From contig DASYKM010000215.1 in NCBI GenBank assembly GCA_035995425.1, positions 1-64,000 on the forward strand: a stretch of 64,000 nt of DNA, given 5' to 3'. Below, one piece after another: positions 17,346 to 26,194 of the stretch (position 1 is its first letter; each line of letters opens with the position of its first letter). Below the pieces are notes generated by a model. The model was not told where the DNA came from and made no database searches. It saw only the letters and a program-made list of their open reading frames with translations. The position numbers and the translations under genes are program-made. This DNA comes from CADEED01 sp035995425. Its GTDB lineage: Bacteria > Pseudomonadota > Gammaproteobacteria > Steroidobacterales > Steroidobacteraceae.

Positions 17346-20300
17346 ATGAAGGATTTCTCCGATTCCCGGACGACTGTGGCATTGTTGCCCCGCTTGCCGA
17401 AGTCGGCAACTGACATTGGCGCGAGGCGGTTGGTGACCGAAAAGGAAAACTCGGCGAACGACGGCGAGACTGACGCGTCTCGCGCAAACACGGGGATTGC
17501 TGCGCCCATTGATTTCGAGCCACAAGCCCTGCTGCCGTTCCCGGTCGTGGGCGTTGGGGCTTCCGCCGGCGGAGTTGCCGCGCTCGAGGCCATGTTCGCC
17601 GGGGTTCAGCCGGGATGCGGGATGGCCTTCGTGGTGGTCATGCACCTCTCACCCGACCACACCAGCATGCTGGAATCCATCATCGCTCGGCAGACGCGCC
17701 TGCCGGTGCATGAGATCACGGACGGCATCGCCGTCGAGCCGGACCACGTCTACGTCATCGCACCTGGATATTCGCTGACGCTGGCCGAAGGCAAGCTGCA
17801 CCTGGGCGAGCCGGTCGAAAAGCGTGGCCATCGCCGCCCGGTCGACGATTTCTTCCGTTCGCTGGCGGCGGAGCAGCGCGAAAAATCCTTCATCGTGGTG
17901 CTGTCGGGCACGGGGACCAACGGCTCGGCGGGTGCGCAAGCCGTCAAGGCGGCTGGCGGCATCTGTGTCGCGCAGGACCCCGAGACCGCGGGCTTTCCCG
18001 GAATGCCGGCCAGCCTCATCCAGTCGGGCTACGCGGACCAGGTCCTGGCACCCGACAAGATCATCCCGCTGCTGCAGCGGTACATCAGTTTCCCGTTCAA
18101 CGATCTGACCGCGGGTACCGGCGATCAGCAAATGCGCGAGCGTACTCAGCTTCGTGAAGTGCTCGCGATCCTGCGTTCCCGTACGCGGCATGACTTCAAT
18201 GGATATCGCAAGCCGACGCTGCTGCGCCGGATCCAGCGCCGCATGGGACTGATGGCGGCGGAATCCCTGAGCGAATACGCGGCCATCCTGCGGCACAATT
18301 CCGATGAGGTCGGAGCGTTGTCCAACGACCTGATGATCAACGTCACGGGATTCTTCCGCGATCCGGAAGCCTGGGATGCATTGCGAACCTCGGTGATCGC
18401 ACCGCTCGTCACGGCGCGCGCCGAGAGCCGTCAGCCGTTGCGCGCCTGGGTCACGGCCTGCGCGAGTGGCGAGGAGCCGTACACGCTGGCCATGATCATC
18501 AGCGAGGAGATGCGCGGCGTGGCGCACTTCGAGGTCAAGATCTTCGCCACCGACACCGCCGACCGCTCACTGGCGCTCGCCCGCGCGGGAGTCTATCCGG
18601 CCGGCATCGAGGCGGACGTCAACACCGAAAGGCTCGATCGCTTTTTCGACAAGGACGAACACACCTATCGCGTGAAGAAGGAGATCCGCGACATGGTGGT
18701 GTTCGCACCCCAGGATATCCTGCGCGATCCGCCGTTTTCGCGCGTCGACCTGGCTACCTGCCGCAACCTGCTCATCTACCTCGAGCCGGAGACGCAGCGG
18801 CGCGTGCTGGGCCTGCTGCATTTCTCGCTCCGCGACGGCGGCTATCTGTTCCTCGGCAATACCGAGACCTACGGCGGCAACGAGCATCTGTTCGAAATCG
18901 TCAGCAAGAAGTGGCGCATCTTCCGGCGAACGGGTCTCAACCGGCCGCATGTCGAACTGCCAAGTTTCGCGGCGCGATCGATCGATGGAGGAGCGCGCCC
19001 GCATGACGCGCTGTCGCTGCCCAACACGCGGCCGTCGGCGACGCTGCTGTTGCAGCGCGCGCTGCTCGAACGCTACGGGCCGCCCACGGTGGTGGTCGAT
19101 CGCAGCGATCAGATCGTCTACTTTCATGGCGCGACGGAACCCTATCTGCAGCACCCGGCGGGCGAACCCACGCGCGATCTCATGCTGCTCCTGCGTCCGG
19201 CGCTGCGCGTTGCGACGCGCACGGCGTTGCGCACCGCGGTACGTGAGAATCGCCTGGTCACGGCGCAGACCAGCGCGGGTGACGGTTTCCCGGTGCCGTT
19301 GGAGATAACCGCCGCGCCGGTCATCGACGGAAATTCCCCGGAGCACTATCTACTGAGCTTCCGTACCATCGGCGGCGTGGCGGATGCGGAATCCGTCATG
19401 GCCAATGCCGCGGAACCGGTCGCCGATCCGGGGGCGGGCAACGAAGTACGCATGCTGCGCATGGAGCTGCAGAGCACCACCGAGGCTTTCGAAGCCACCA
19501 TGGAGGAGCTCAAGGCGGCGCACGAAGAAGCCACCTCGATGAACGAGGAGCTGCAGAGCACCAACGAAGAGCTCGAGACCAGCAAGGAAGAGCTGCAGTC
19601 GGTCAACGAAGAATTGACGACGGTCAACAACCAGCTGCAGGCGAAGATCGGGCAGCTCGAAGCGACCACCAACGACCTGGCCAATCTTCTCAGCAGCACC
19701 GACATCGCCGTGGTGTTCCTCGATGTGGATTTCCGCGTGCGGCGCTTTACTCCGGCGGTGAGCGACTTGTTCGAGATGATCGACACGGACATAGGCCGGC
19801 CACTGACCGACCTTGCGCAGAAGTTCGGCGACGATCGGCTGATCGCCGACGCGCGCGCGGTGTTGCAGCGGCTCATTCCCATGGATCGCGAGGTACGCAG
19901 CTACAGCGGCCGCTGGTACCTGCGGCGTACGTTGCCCTATCGCACCACCGAAAATCGCATCGAAGGGGTGGTCATCACCTTCGTGGACATCGTGGCGCGC
20001 AAACGCGCCGAAGATGAAATCAACGGCGCGCGCGAACGTTTGCAGGCGGTGCTCGAGCAAATGCCCACGGCCGTGCTCATCACCGATGTTCCCGATGGCA
20101 GGCTGACCTACGCGAACCGCCGCGCGTCGGTCATGTTCGGCCACATGTTCCCGTCGCCTCTGCCGCAAGGCATGAACCTCTCGTCATATCCGCGCATGAC
20201 CGGCAGCCATCTGGCCGGGGAGGCCTATCGCGCCGAGGACTGGCCGCTCGAGCGGGCGCTGCGCAGCAACGCTACCGTGACGGACGAGGAAATCAGGATT

Positions 20301-21992
20301 CTCAACGCGAATAGCGAGCCGCTGGTTCTGTCGGTCAGCGCCTCGCCGGTCCGCGATGCGGCCGGCAAGACGGTCGCCGTCGTCGGCACCTTTCTCGACA
20401 TCACGCTGCGCAAGCTCGCCGAGCGCGATCTCATCGAAACGCGCGAGCGATTTCGCGTGCTCATCGAGAGCGCGCGCGACTTCGCGATCTTTCAACTCGA
20501 CCTGCAGGGCAATGTGACGAGCTGGAACACCGGCGCCGAGCACATTCTCGGCTGGACCGAACAGGAGATCGTGGGCAAGCCCGGTGAATACCTGTTCACG
20601 GCGGAAGATCGCCAGGCGCGCGTACCTGAACAGGAAATGCGCCAGGCCATCGACACAGGCCGCGCCATGGATGAGCGCTGGCACACTCGCAAGGACGGCA
20701 CGCGGTTCTGGGCGAGCGGAGTGATGTCGGTCGCGGTGGCGCGCGATGGCAATGTGACGGGTTTCGTCAAGATCATGCGCGACGTTACCGACCACAAGCT
20801 CACGGAAGATCGCCTGAAGGCGGCCATGATCGCCGCCGAACAGGCACAGAGCATCGCCACGCAGGCCAACCGCGCCAAGGACGAATTCATCTCGGTGGTC
20901 AGCCACGAACTGCGTACGCCGCTCAATACCATTCGCCTGTGGTCGCGCATGCTGCGCAACGAAAAGCTCACCGCGAAAGACCGGTCCGACGGAACGGAGA
21001 TGATCGAGCGCGCGGCCATCGCGCAACAGCAGGTCATCGACGATCTGTTCGACGTGTCGCGCATCACCTCCGGGAAGTTGCGGCTCGCGCCGAGGGAGAC
21101 GCGCCTCGCGGACGCGATTCGCGGCGCGGTCGAGGCAGTCGAGCCGGTGGCGACGGCGCGCGGCATCCAGCTTGGCGCCGACATCGCCGCCAATATCGGC
21201 CTGGTCCGCGCCGACCCGGGCCGCATCCAGCAGGTGGTGTGGAATCTGTTGAGCAATGCGGTGAAGTTCACGCCTTCGGGTGGCCGCGTGAGCATCCACG
21301 CGAGACGTGAAGCGGATGGAATCTCCATCGCCGTGAGCGATACCGGCATCGGAATCCGCCAGGAATTCCTGCCGCGCGTATTCGACCGGTTTCGCCAGGC
21401 CGAAGTGGGCACCACCCGCGCGCATGGCGGGCTCGGGCTCGGGCTGTCGATCGCCAAACAGCTGGTCGAGCTGCACGGGGGCACGATCGCGGTGGGAAGC
21501 GAGGGAGAGGGGAAGGGAACCACGTTCACGGTCAAACTACCGCTGCAACAAGTGGCGCTGGATGACAATGAAATGCCGCACGACGAGACCCCCACCGACG
21601 GCGGCGCCGTCGAGGCCGATTTCAACGGGGTGGAAATCCTGCTGGTCGAAGACGAGACGTTGACGCGAAATACGATGTGCCGCCTGCTCGAGGGGCGCAA
21701 CGCCCGCGTGCGCGCGGTCGATTCGGTGAGTGCCGCGCGAGATGCGCTGGCCACGCGCAAGCCGCAATTGCTGGTGAGCGATATCGGCCTTCCGGGCGAA
21801 GATGGATACGCGCTCATCCGGTATCTGCGCTCGCTCGAATCGCACAAGGACATCCCCGCGGTGGCAGTCACCGCATTCGCCCGGCCGGAGGATCGGCGCA
21901 ACGCGCTGGAAGCGGGATTCGACGAGCATCTGGCCAAGCCGGTCGATGCCGAGAAGCTCATCGCCATCGCCGTCCGCCTGCTGCATCGGTGA
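17346..21992 (+). CDS. CheB-CheR-PAS hybrid histidine kinase with receiver domain
   Basis: A 1548-residue signalling giant. Order: CheB methylesterase-like domain (about 64-250, S73 in GASAGG, H100 in VMHLSPDH), CheR methyltransferase-like domain (about 275-525, NVTGFFRD, ACASGEEPYTL, CRNLLIYL), a spacer with a coiled coil (about 700-780, ELQSTNEELETSKEELQSVN), three PAS domains (about 780-1150), HisKA with His1187 in SHELRTPLN, HATPase, and receiver with Asp1479. The third CheB catalytic residue, normally Asp in TGMGxDG, is Asn192 here (GTGTNGSAG), so esterase activity is doubtful. No transmembrane segment is seen, so it is probably cytosolic. The start is uncertain: ATG 17346 is used; TTG 17307 is also in frame. 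No chemoreceptor or cheA lies nearby, so the function is more likely a two-component switch than chemotaxis. Confidence 0.9.
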   Translation: MKDFSDSRTTVALLPRLPKSATDIGARRLVTEKENSANDGETDASRANTGIAAPIDFEPQALLPFPVVGVGASAGGVAALEAMFAGVQPGCGMAFVVVMHLSPDHTSMLESIIARQTRLPVHEITDGIAVEPDHVYVIAPGYSLTLAEGKLHLGEPVEKRGHRRPVDDFFRSLAAEQREKSFIVVLSGTGTNGSAGAQAVKAAGGICVAQDPETAGFPGMPASLIQSGYADQVLAPDKIIPLLQRYISFPFNDLTAGTGDQQMRERTQLREVLAILRSRTRHDFNGYRKPTLLRRIQRRMGLMAAESLSEYAAILRHNSDEVGALSNDLMINVTGFFRDPEAWDALRTSVIAPLVTARAESRQPLRAWVTACASGEEPYTLAMIISEEMRGVAHFEVKIFATDTADRSLALARAGVYPAGIEADVNTERLDRFFDKDEHTYRVKKEIRDMVVFAPQDILRDPPFSRVDLATCRNLLIYLEPETQRRVLGLLHFSLRDGGYLFLGNTETYGGNEHLFEIVSKKWRIFRRTGLNRPHVELPSFAARSIDGGARPHDALSLPNTRPSATLLLQRALLERYGPPTVVVDRSDQIVYFHGATEPYLQHPAGEPTRDLMLLLRPALRVATRTALRTAVRENRLVTAQTSAGDGFPVPLEITAAPVIDGNSPEHYLLSFRTIGGVADAESVMANAAEPVADPGAGNEVRMLRMELQSTTEAFEATMEELKAAHEEATSMNEELQSTNEELETSKEELQSVNEELTTVNNQLQAKIGQLEATTNDLANLLSSTDIAVVFLDVDFRVRRFTPAVSDLFEMIDTDIGRPLTDLAQKFGDDRLIADARAVLQRLIPMDREVRSYSGRWYLRRTLPYRTTENRIEGVVITFVDIVARKRAEDEINGARERLQAVLEQMPTAVLITDVPDGRLTYANRRASVMFGHMFPSPLPQGMNLSSYPRMTGSHLAGEAYRAEDWPLERALRSNATVTDEEIRILNANSEPLVLSVSASPVRDAAGKTVAVVGTFLDITLRKLAERDLIETRERFRVLIESARDFAIFQLDLQGNVTSWNTGAEHILGWTEQEIVGKPGEYLFTAEDRQARVPEQEMRQAIDTGRAMDERWHTRKDGTRFWASGVMSVAVARDGNVTGFVKIMRDVTDHKLTEDRLKAAMIAAEQAQSIATQANRAKDEFISVVSHELRTPLNTIRLWSRMLRNEKLTAKDRSDGTEMIERAAIAQQQVIDDLFDVSRITSGKLRLAPRETRLADAIRGAVEAVEPVATARGIQLGADIAANIGLVRADPGRIQQVVWNLLSNAVKFTPSGGRVSIHARREADGISIAVSDTGIGIRQEFLPRVFDRFRQAEVGTTRAHGGLGLGLSIAKQLVELHGGTIAVGSEGEGKGTTFTVKLPLQQVALDDNEMPHDETPTDGGAVEADFNGVEILLVEDETLTRNTMCRLLEGRNARVRAVDSVSAARDALATRKPQLLVSDIGLPGEDGYALIRYLRSLESHKDIPAVAVTAFARPEDRRNALEAGFDEHLAKPVDAEKLIAIAVRLLHR

Positions 21993-22086
21993 CAGCGCTT
22001 TCCTGCACGCGAAAGGTGCCTTTCACGGCGCTGCCTCGACTCTGACCTACAGCCTGGCAGGCGTGCGGGGCCGACACTCAGCCTCG

Positions 22087-22929
22087 ATGCTGTACTTTCT
22101 GAATTCGCCGGCCAGCCCGCGTCAGGTATCCCCGCCACCGCAACGCAGGCGCGCCATCATCATCGGCGCGGGACCGACCGGAATGTCCGCGGCGTATCAC
22201 CTGGGCGAGCACAGCCTGCTGCTCGAGCAACGCACTTCGCTGGAGGATTTCCATGATCGCTCGAACCATAGGTCGATGGGCGCTGCGCGTATTCGGTCTG
22301 TGGGCCGTGAAGACGGCGGTGCAGATGGCGAACGACCGGGCACATCTTGCGCGGAACGCAAAGCGCTCTTCATCTCGTGCAGCTCGACCGGCAAAGCGTT
22401 CGCGGACGAGCAGGCGCTGATCCACGTTGCCCGCTGGCAGCCGCCGGAGTTGCAGGCGACCACCATCGACGAAGACCGCTGCGGAACACCAGGCGCGCCG
22501 GCATTGTTGCCGCTGCTGCGCGGTGAGCTGCGCCTCGGCGCGCGGGTGGTGCGTGTTTCCCCCTCGCAGCACATGGTCGAGCTCGCGGGCGGCGCGCGAT
22601 TCGTCTACGACAAACTACTGAGCACCATATCCCTGTCGAGCCTCGCTGGCATGGTCATGCACGAGATCCCGCCGCATGTGCGCCGTGACGAATCGCTGCG
22701 GTACTGGTTGAGCGAGTACGACATCGAGCTCGGCGACCGCGGCACGCAGGTGTCGCGCGGAGATCTCGACGACTTCGTGGCAGGCCGACGCATCGCCGGG
22801 CAGATCGGCCGGGCGCTGGCGGCCAAGTTTCAGAATGCGGGTCCGGCGATTTCTCGCGGCGCTCGCCTCTTCGAGCCGCGTGTCGTACCGCGCGCCATGC
22901 CGGGGGCCGGCGCGCCGGCAGCTCAGTAA
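22087..22929 (+). pseudogene. Decayed FAD/NAD(P)-binding oxidoreductase (UDP-galactopyranose-mutase/amine-oxidase-like)
   Basis: The 280-residue frame opens with a good Rossmann FAD-binding motif, AIIIGAGPTGMSAAYHLGEH then LLLEQ, and later has LGARVVRVSPSQHMVELAGG and FVYDKLLSTISLSSLAGM, which match the C-terminal FAD-contacting part of the family. The roughly 200 residues that should lie between are replaced by about 110 residues rich in Arg/Ser with no family resemblance, and the tail is also unlike the family, which is normally about 430-480 residues. I read this as a gene shortened by deletion and frame disruption. A different frame carries a small open frame with a good ribosome-binding site at 22253. 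An intact but divergent protein cannot be excluded. Confidence 0.5.
22253..22420 (+). CDS. Possible small basic protein (55 residues)
   Basis: ATG at 22253 is preceded by a textbook GGAGG (22242-22246) at 6 bases spacing. The product starts MIARTIGRWALRVFGLWAVK, a plausible amphipathic or membrane helix, and ends in an Arg/Ser-rich tail typical of non-coding frames. It lies in another frame inside the decayed FAD oxidoreductase, exactly where that frame loses family resemblance. No family recognised. It may be a short real gene or a chance frame in a pseudogene. Confidence 0.3.
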   Translation: MIARTIGRWALRVFGLWAVKTAVQMANDRAHLARNAKRSSSRAARPAKRSRTSRR

Positions 22930-22985
22930 GCACGCGCGGCGCGGCGCTGTGGCATTGTTGCATCCCCATTCCGGCGGTTTGGAAC

Positions 22986-23825
22986 ATGCGAGGCGAGAGC
23001 GTCTTCGGGGCGATCCTGTTGGTGTTGTTCGCCACGCGTGCGCTGGCGCAGAGCGCAGCTGACACGGCGCAGGACGAGGCGGTAGGCCAGTCGGTCAACT
23101 ACGTGTTCGCCACCGACCTGGGGTCGGGCGTGTACAACCTGGATGGCCGCACGCTGCAGATCTATCGCTTCAACTGGCGCAAGGAGCTGCGGGAGGTGGA
23201 CGCCGACACCACCGGCCTGCGCTTCATATTGCCCATCACCGCGGGGTTCTTCGATTTCAGTGCACTGGATGTGATCTCCGAGGGACCGCCCACGCGCGTC
23301 GACAGCTTCAGCGTGGTGCCCGGCCTCGAGCTCGACTATCTATTGCCGCGAGACTGGCACGTCATTCCTTATGTACGTGCGGGCGCGAGCCTGGCGTCGA
23401 GCAGCGTTGACGGCTGGTTGTACGGCACGGGCGTGCGGGTGGAGCGCGAACACGACTGGCACGGCTGGGACAGCTTCGTGCGTAGCGAGCTCAGCGTCGC
23501 CGGTGTCGGGTATCGGCAGGATGTGCCCGACGATGAATTCGTGCGCCTGCGCCAGGGCTTCGACCTGCGTCGCGGCGTCGGCTGGAAAATGCGCGGGCAC
23601 GAGCTCGAGCTCGGCATGTATGCCATCTTCGACCTGATACTCGATCCGCCCACGGCGCCGGTCGCCGACGGCCGCAAGCAGCCCCTGCAAGCCGAATTCG
23701 GCGTGACCTTCCGCACTCGGCCGGTATTCAAGATCTGGCGCTTCGATGCACCGCGGCTCGGCTTCGGGTATCGACTGGCGGGTCCGCTCTCGGCCTGGCA
23801 CATCCTGCTCGGCGCGCCGTTCTGA
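22986..23825 (+). CDS. Outer-membrane beta-barrel protein (solitary autotransporter-type barrel)
   Basis: 279 residues. A signal peptide is visible (MRGESVFGAILLVLFATRALA, cleavage before QS). The rest alternates polar and hydrophobic residues with many aromatic girdle residues and ends in WHILLGAPF, the terminal-Phe signal for outer-membrane insertion. Single-domain barrels of this look are described as solitary outer-membrane autotransporter-type barrels. No passenger is present, so it is not itself a secreted adhesin. It converges with the GST gene, 13 bases from its stop. Partner or substrate is unknown; barrel nature is confident, family name less so. Confidence 0.7.
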   Translation: MRGESVFGAILLVLFATRALAQSAADTAQDEAVGQSVNYVFATDLGSGVYNLDGRTLQIYRFNWRKELREVDADTTGLRFILPITAGFFDFSALDVISEGPPTRVDSFSVVPGLELDYLLPRDWHVIPYVRAGASLASSSVDGWLYGTGVRVEREHDWHGWDSFVRSELSVAGVGYRQDVPDDEFVRLRQGFDLRRGVGWKMRGHELELGMYAIFDLILDPPTAPVADGRKQPLQAEFGVTFRTRPVFKIWRFDAPRLGFGYRLAGPLSAWHILLGAPF

Positions 23826-23838
23826 ATTCCTGGCAGTT

Positions 23839-24498
23839 TCACGCGGCTTTCGGCGCGTTCTGCTCGAAGTGGATCATCTGCGCCACCAGTGCGCGCTTGA
23901 AGGCCGGCCGCGCTTCGCAGCGCGTCACGTAAGCAGCCAGCACGGGCATGTCCTTCACGAGCGAGCAGTGCCGCAGGAAGCGCAGCACCGACACCATCAG
24001 CAGGTCGCCCGCGGTGAATTCGCCTTCGAGGTAGTCCCGGCCTTCGAGTGACGCGGCCACGCTGTCGAGGCGGGCCTGCGCCATTTTCTCGGCGCCGGGC
24101 CGGCGCTGTTTCGCCCAATCCTCGTTCGCGAAGAACAAGTCAATGGCGGTGAGGGCCTGCACGTGCGGCTCGACCGAGTTCAGCGCCGCGAACATCCAGG
24201 TGATGGCTCGCGCGCGTTTCGCAGGATCCTTCGGCAACAAGACCGGCGACCTTTCACCGATGTGCATAACGATGGAGCCGCTCTCGAACAGCGCGACCCC
24301 ATCTTCTTCGTACACCGGCACCTGCCCGAATGGCTGCAGCGCGCGATAGGCCGGCGAATTCTGCTCGGCCGGGCCGATCAGTTTTTCCGTGTACGGCAGG
24401 CCGGCTTCTTCGAGCGCCCAGCGCACGCGCAGATCGCGTACCAGGCCTTGAGCCGGCGGCGGTACCCATTTGAACGCGGTGACGCAGATATTGGTCAT
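23839..24498 (-). CDS. Glutathione S-transferase family protein
   Basis: 219 residues with the two-domain GST layout: an N-terminal thioredoxin-like fold (residues about 5-85, with RVRWALEEAGLPYTEKLIG and the cis-Pro/SNAIL-like segment FGQVPVYEEDGVALFESGSI) and a helical C-terminal domain (about 95-205, with YLEGEFTAGDLLMVSVLRFL). It should conjugate or bind glutathione in the cytosol. It is the last gene of a leftward operon, 24 bases after the SDR gene, behind an ArsR-type regulator and an SRPBCC protein; this context suggests detoxification of a small hydrophobic or electrophilic compound. The substrate cannot be assigned. Confidence 0.92.
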   Translation of the reverse strand: MTNICVTAFKWVPPPAQGLVRDLRVRWALEEAGLPYTEKLIGPAEQNSPAYRALQPFGQVPVYEEDGVALFESGSIVMHIGERSPVLLPKDPAKRARAITWMFAALNSVEPHVQALTAIDLFFANEDWAKQRRPGAEKMAQARLDSVAASLEGRDYLEGEFTAGDLLMVSVLRFLRHCSLVKDMPVLAAYVTRCEARPAFKRALVAQMIHFEQNAPKAA

Positions 24499-24522
24499 GA
24501 TGAGCTCCTTGAATTTACGGCG

Positions 24523-25326
24523 TCAGTCGACGAGCGAGCCGCAGGTGAGGTTGGCGATGGCGGCGGTCATCGCACCGGCACGATCAGAGGCGGCGAAGGC
24601 GGCGAATTCCGCGACCTCGGCAAGCCGCGGGCCGCGGCCTAACAAGGTGGCCTTGCGCCCGCGTTCGGCGATCATCTCAAGCATCGGAATGCCGACGCGC
24701 TTCGCGACGCCTTCGAACACTTCGCGCGCTCCGGAAAGCTCCACGGCATCGAGAATGACGTCGGGTCGCAGGCACACGACGCGGATGTTGTTGCCGCCGA
24801 TCTCCGCGGCCAGCAGGCGCGAGAAGGCTTCGGTGGCGGCGGAGAACACGCCGTTGGCGAGAAAACCCTTGCCCGCGATGCGCCCACCCGGTGTGGTGAG
24901 CGTGAGAATGACCCCGCACTTGCGCGCGATCATGTGTCGCGCCACGGCCTGCGCCGGGATGAACTGCGCGCGTGCGGTGTCGGTGATCGGTTGCACGAAC
25001 TCCGCCAGCGGTGTCTCCGCGAACTGTTTGCCCTGCACATGCGCGATGCCGATCGCATTGAGCATGACGTCGAGACGGCCGGTCTTCGCGGCGACGGCAT
25101 CGGCGTGCGCGCCGACCGCGCGTTCGTCGAATACATCGAGTACGGCGATTTCCACGGCGCCGCCGGCAGCGGCGATGTCGCGCGCCACCGTGGCGAGCTT
25201 CGCCTCTGTGCGCCCGGCGAGGAACACGCGCGCGCCTTCGCGTGCGAACACGCGGGCCGCGGCACCACCAATGGCGCCGCCACCGCCGTAGATCACGGCC
25301 GTCTTGTCAGCCAGCAGCCCGCTCAT
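24523..25326 (-). CDS. Short-chain dehydrogenase/reductase-like protein lacking the catalytic Tyr and Lys
   Basis: 267 residues with an SDR Rossmann fold: nucleotide motif GGGGAIGGAAARVFAREGA (about 15-33), LDVFDE and NAIG in the expected places, and VCLRPDVI near the end. The usual YxxxK catalytic pair is absent: the segment that should read YSASK is FSAAT (F161, T165; codons TTC and ACC), and the preceding Ser position is also unclear. Normal reductase chemistry is therefore unlikely; it may bind NAD(P) in a different role. The start ATG at 25326 overlaps the SRPBCC stop as ATGA, which indicates translational coupling. Third gene of the ArsR operon. Confidence 0.9.
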   Translation of the reverse strand: MSGLLADKTAVIYGGGGAIGGAAARVFAREGARVFLAGRTEAKLATVARDIAAAGGAVEIAVLDVFDERAVGAHADAVAAKTGRLDVMLNAIGIAHVQGKQFAETPLAEFVQPITDTARAQFIPAQAVARHMIARKCGVILTLTTPGGRIAGKGFLANGVFSAATEAFSRLLAAEIGGNNIRVVCLRPDVILDAVELSGAREVFEGVAKRVGIPMLEMIAERGRKATLLGRGPRLAEVAEFAAFAASDRAGAMTAAIANLTCGSLVD

Positions 25327-25781
25327 CCTATGAGCCCCCGCTGGCAAGCTTCGTCGAGATGCTCGAGCCCGCTGGTCCAGCCGTTGCGATGCGAAGGCAT
25401 GGCGCTCTCGGGCAATTGTTCGTGCGTGACGATGACCTCGGTGCCCTTGGCCGCGCGCACGAAGTCGACCGTGACCAGCGTTTCCTTCTGTTCCGTGCCG
25501 GGCGAATGCCAGGTGAACACCAGGCGATCCGGCCGATCGATGAGCCGATAGACCCCCGTGTGCAGGATCGGGCCCGATTGGCCCTGCATGGTGATCTCGT
25601 AGGCGCCGCCAATGCGAGGCTCGACGCGCGCGACCGTGCTCGCGATGGTGCCGGGCCGCATCCATTGCGCGAGCGCCTCCGGGTCCAGGAATGCGTCGAA
25701 CAGGTCTTCCGCCGAGGCGGCGATCGTGCGGCGCACGATCACGGCGGCGGATGCCAGGGAATTTGAAACAGCGGCACTCAT
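25323..25781 (-). CDS. SRPBCC/AHSA1-type ligand-binding protein
   Basis: 152 residues with the START-like helix-grip pattern: IVRRTIAASAEDLFDAFLDP, ALAQWM, GGAYEI, GVYRLIDRPDRLVFTW, and a C-terminal helix GWTSGLEHLDEAC. Proteins of this group bind small hydrophobic ligands in a cavity and are very often encoded right after an ArsR-type regulator, as here. Its ATG overlaps the arsR stop by four bases (ATGA, 25778-25781) and its own stop overlaps the SDR start in the same way. Cytosolic. Ligand unknown. Confidence 0.93.
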   Translation of the reverse strand: MSAAVSNSLASAAVIVRRTIAASAEDLFDAFLDPEALAQWMRPGTIASTVARVEPRIGGAYEITMQGQSGPILHTGVYRLIDRPDRLVFTWHSPGTEQKETLVTVDFVRAAKGTEVIVTHEQLPESAMPSHRNGWTSGLEHLDEACQRGLIG

Positions 25782-26134
25782 TTGCGTTTTCCTGTCTTGT
25801 TGGCGGCGTTCTTTTTGGTCACGTAGGCATCGAGGGCGGCGAGCCGGCCTTCCCAGACGCGGCGGTACTTCTCGATCCACGCCTGCGCTTCGGCGAGCGG
25901 CCCGGCATTGAGCGAGAGCACGTGGTCGCGTCCGACGATCGACCGGCGCAGCAGGCCGGCGCGCTCGAGCATGCGGATGTGCTTGGAAATCGAGTTGAGT
26001 GAAATGGGGAAGTCGCCGGCGATGTCGGTGACGCGCGCATCCGCGTCGGTCAGCCGCGCGAGGATGGCGCGGCGCGTGGGATCGCATAAGGCGTTGAAGA
26101 CCCCGTCGAGGCTGGCCGATCTATATTCACCCAT
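25778..26134 (-). CDS. ArsR-family winged-helix transcriptional regulator
   Basis: 118 residues: FNALCDPTRRAILARLTDAD, then the HTH ISLNSISKHIRMLERAGLL and wing RRSIVGRDHVLSL. It lacks the CxC metal site of true arsenic sensors, which fits the non-metal ArsR group that is paired with SRPBCC/AHSA1 genes. It heads the arsR-SRPBCC-SDR-GST operon, all with overlaps or 24-base spacing. A perfect 28-bp palindrome (26121-26148) is centred at its start codon and covers codons 1-5, so it probably represses its own operon. The ligand that releases it is unknown. Confidence 0.93.
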   Translation of the reverse strand: MGEYRSASLDGVFNALCDPTRRAILARLTDADARVTDIAGDFPISLNSISKHIRMLERAGLLRRSIVGRDHVLSLNAGPLAEAQAWIEKYRRVWEGRLAALDAYVTKKNAANKTGKRK

Positions 26135-26148
26135 ATGGGTGAATATAG
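26121..26148. promoter_or_regulatory. Perfect 28-bp palindrome over the arsR start codon (probable operator)
   Basis: Half-site CTATATTCACCCAT (26121-26134) is followed directly by its exact reverse complement (26135-26148). The central CATATG contains the arsR ATG on the minus strand, and an ATG on the plus strand. AT-rich for this genome. An ArsR dimer bound here would block initiation; the position hints at a leaderless or very short-leader transcript. Confidence 0.75.
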
Positions 26149-26194
26149 AAACAACCCGCGGCCGGTGTCAAGAGGGAGGCCGATACGATGGAGA

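Noticed and set aside
21802..22086. Extended start of the FAD oxidoreductase
   Set aside because: It lies inside the receiver domain of the CheB-CheR kinase in another frame and shows no family resemblance.
24523..25665. Longer SDR with an extra 110-residue N-terminus
   Set aside because: The extra part lies antisense or out of frame within the SRPBCC gene; ATG 25326 fits the ATGA overlap.
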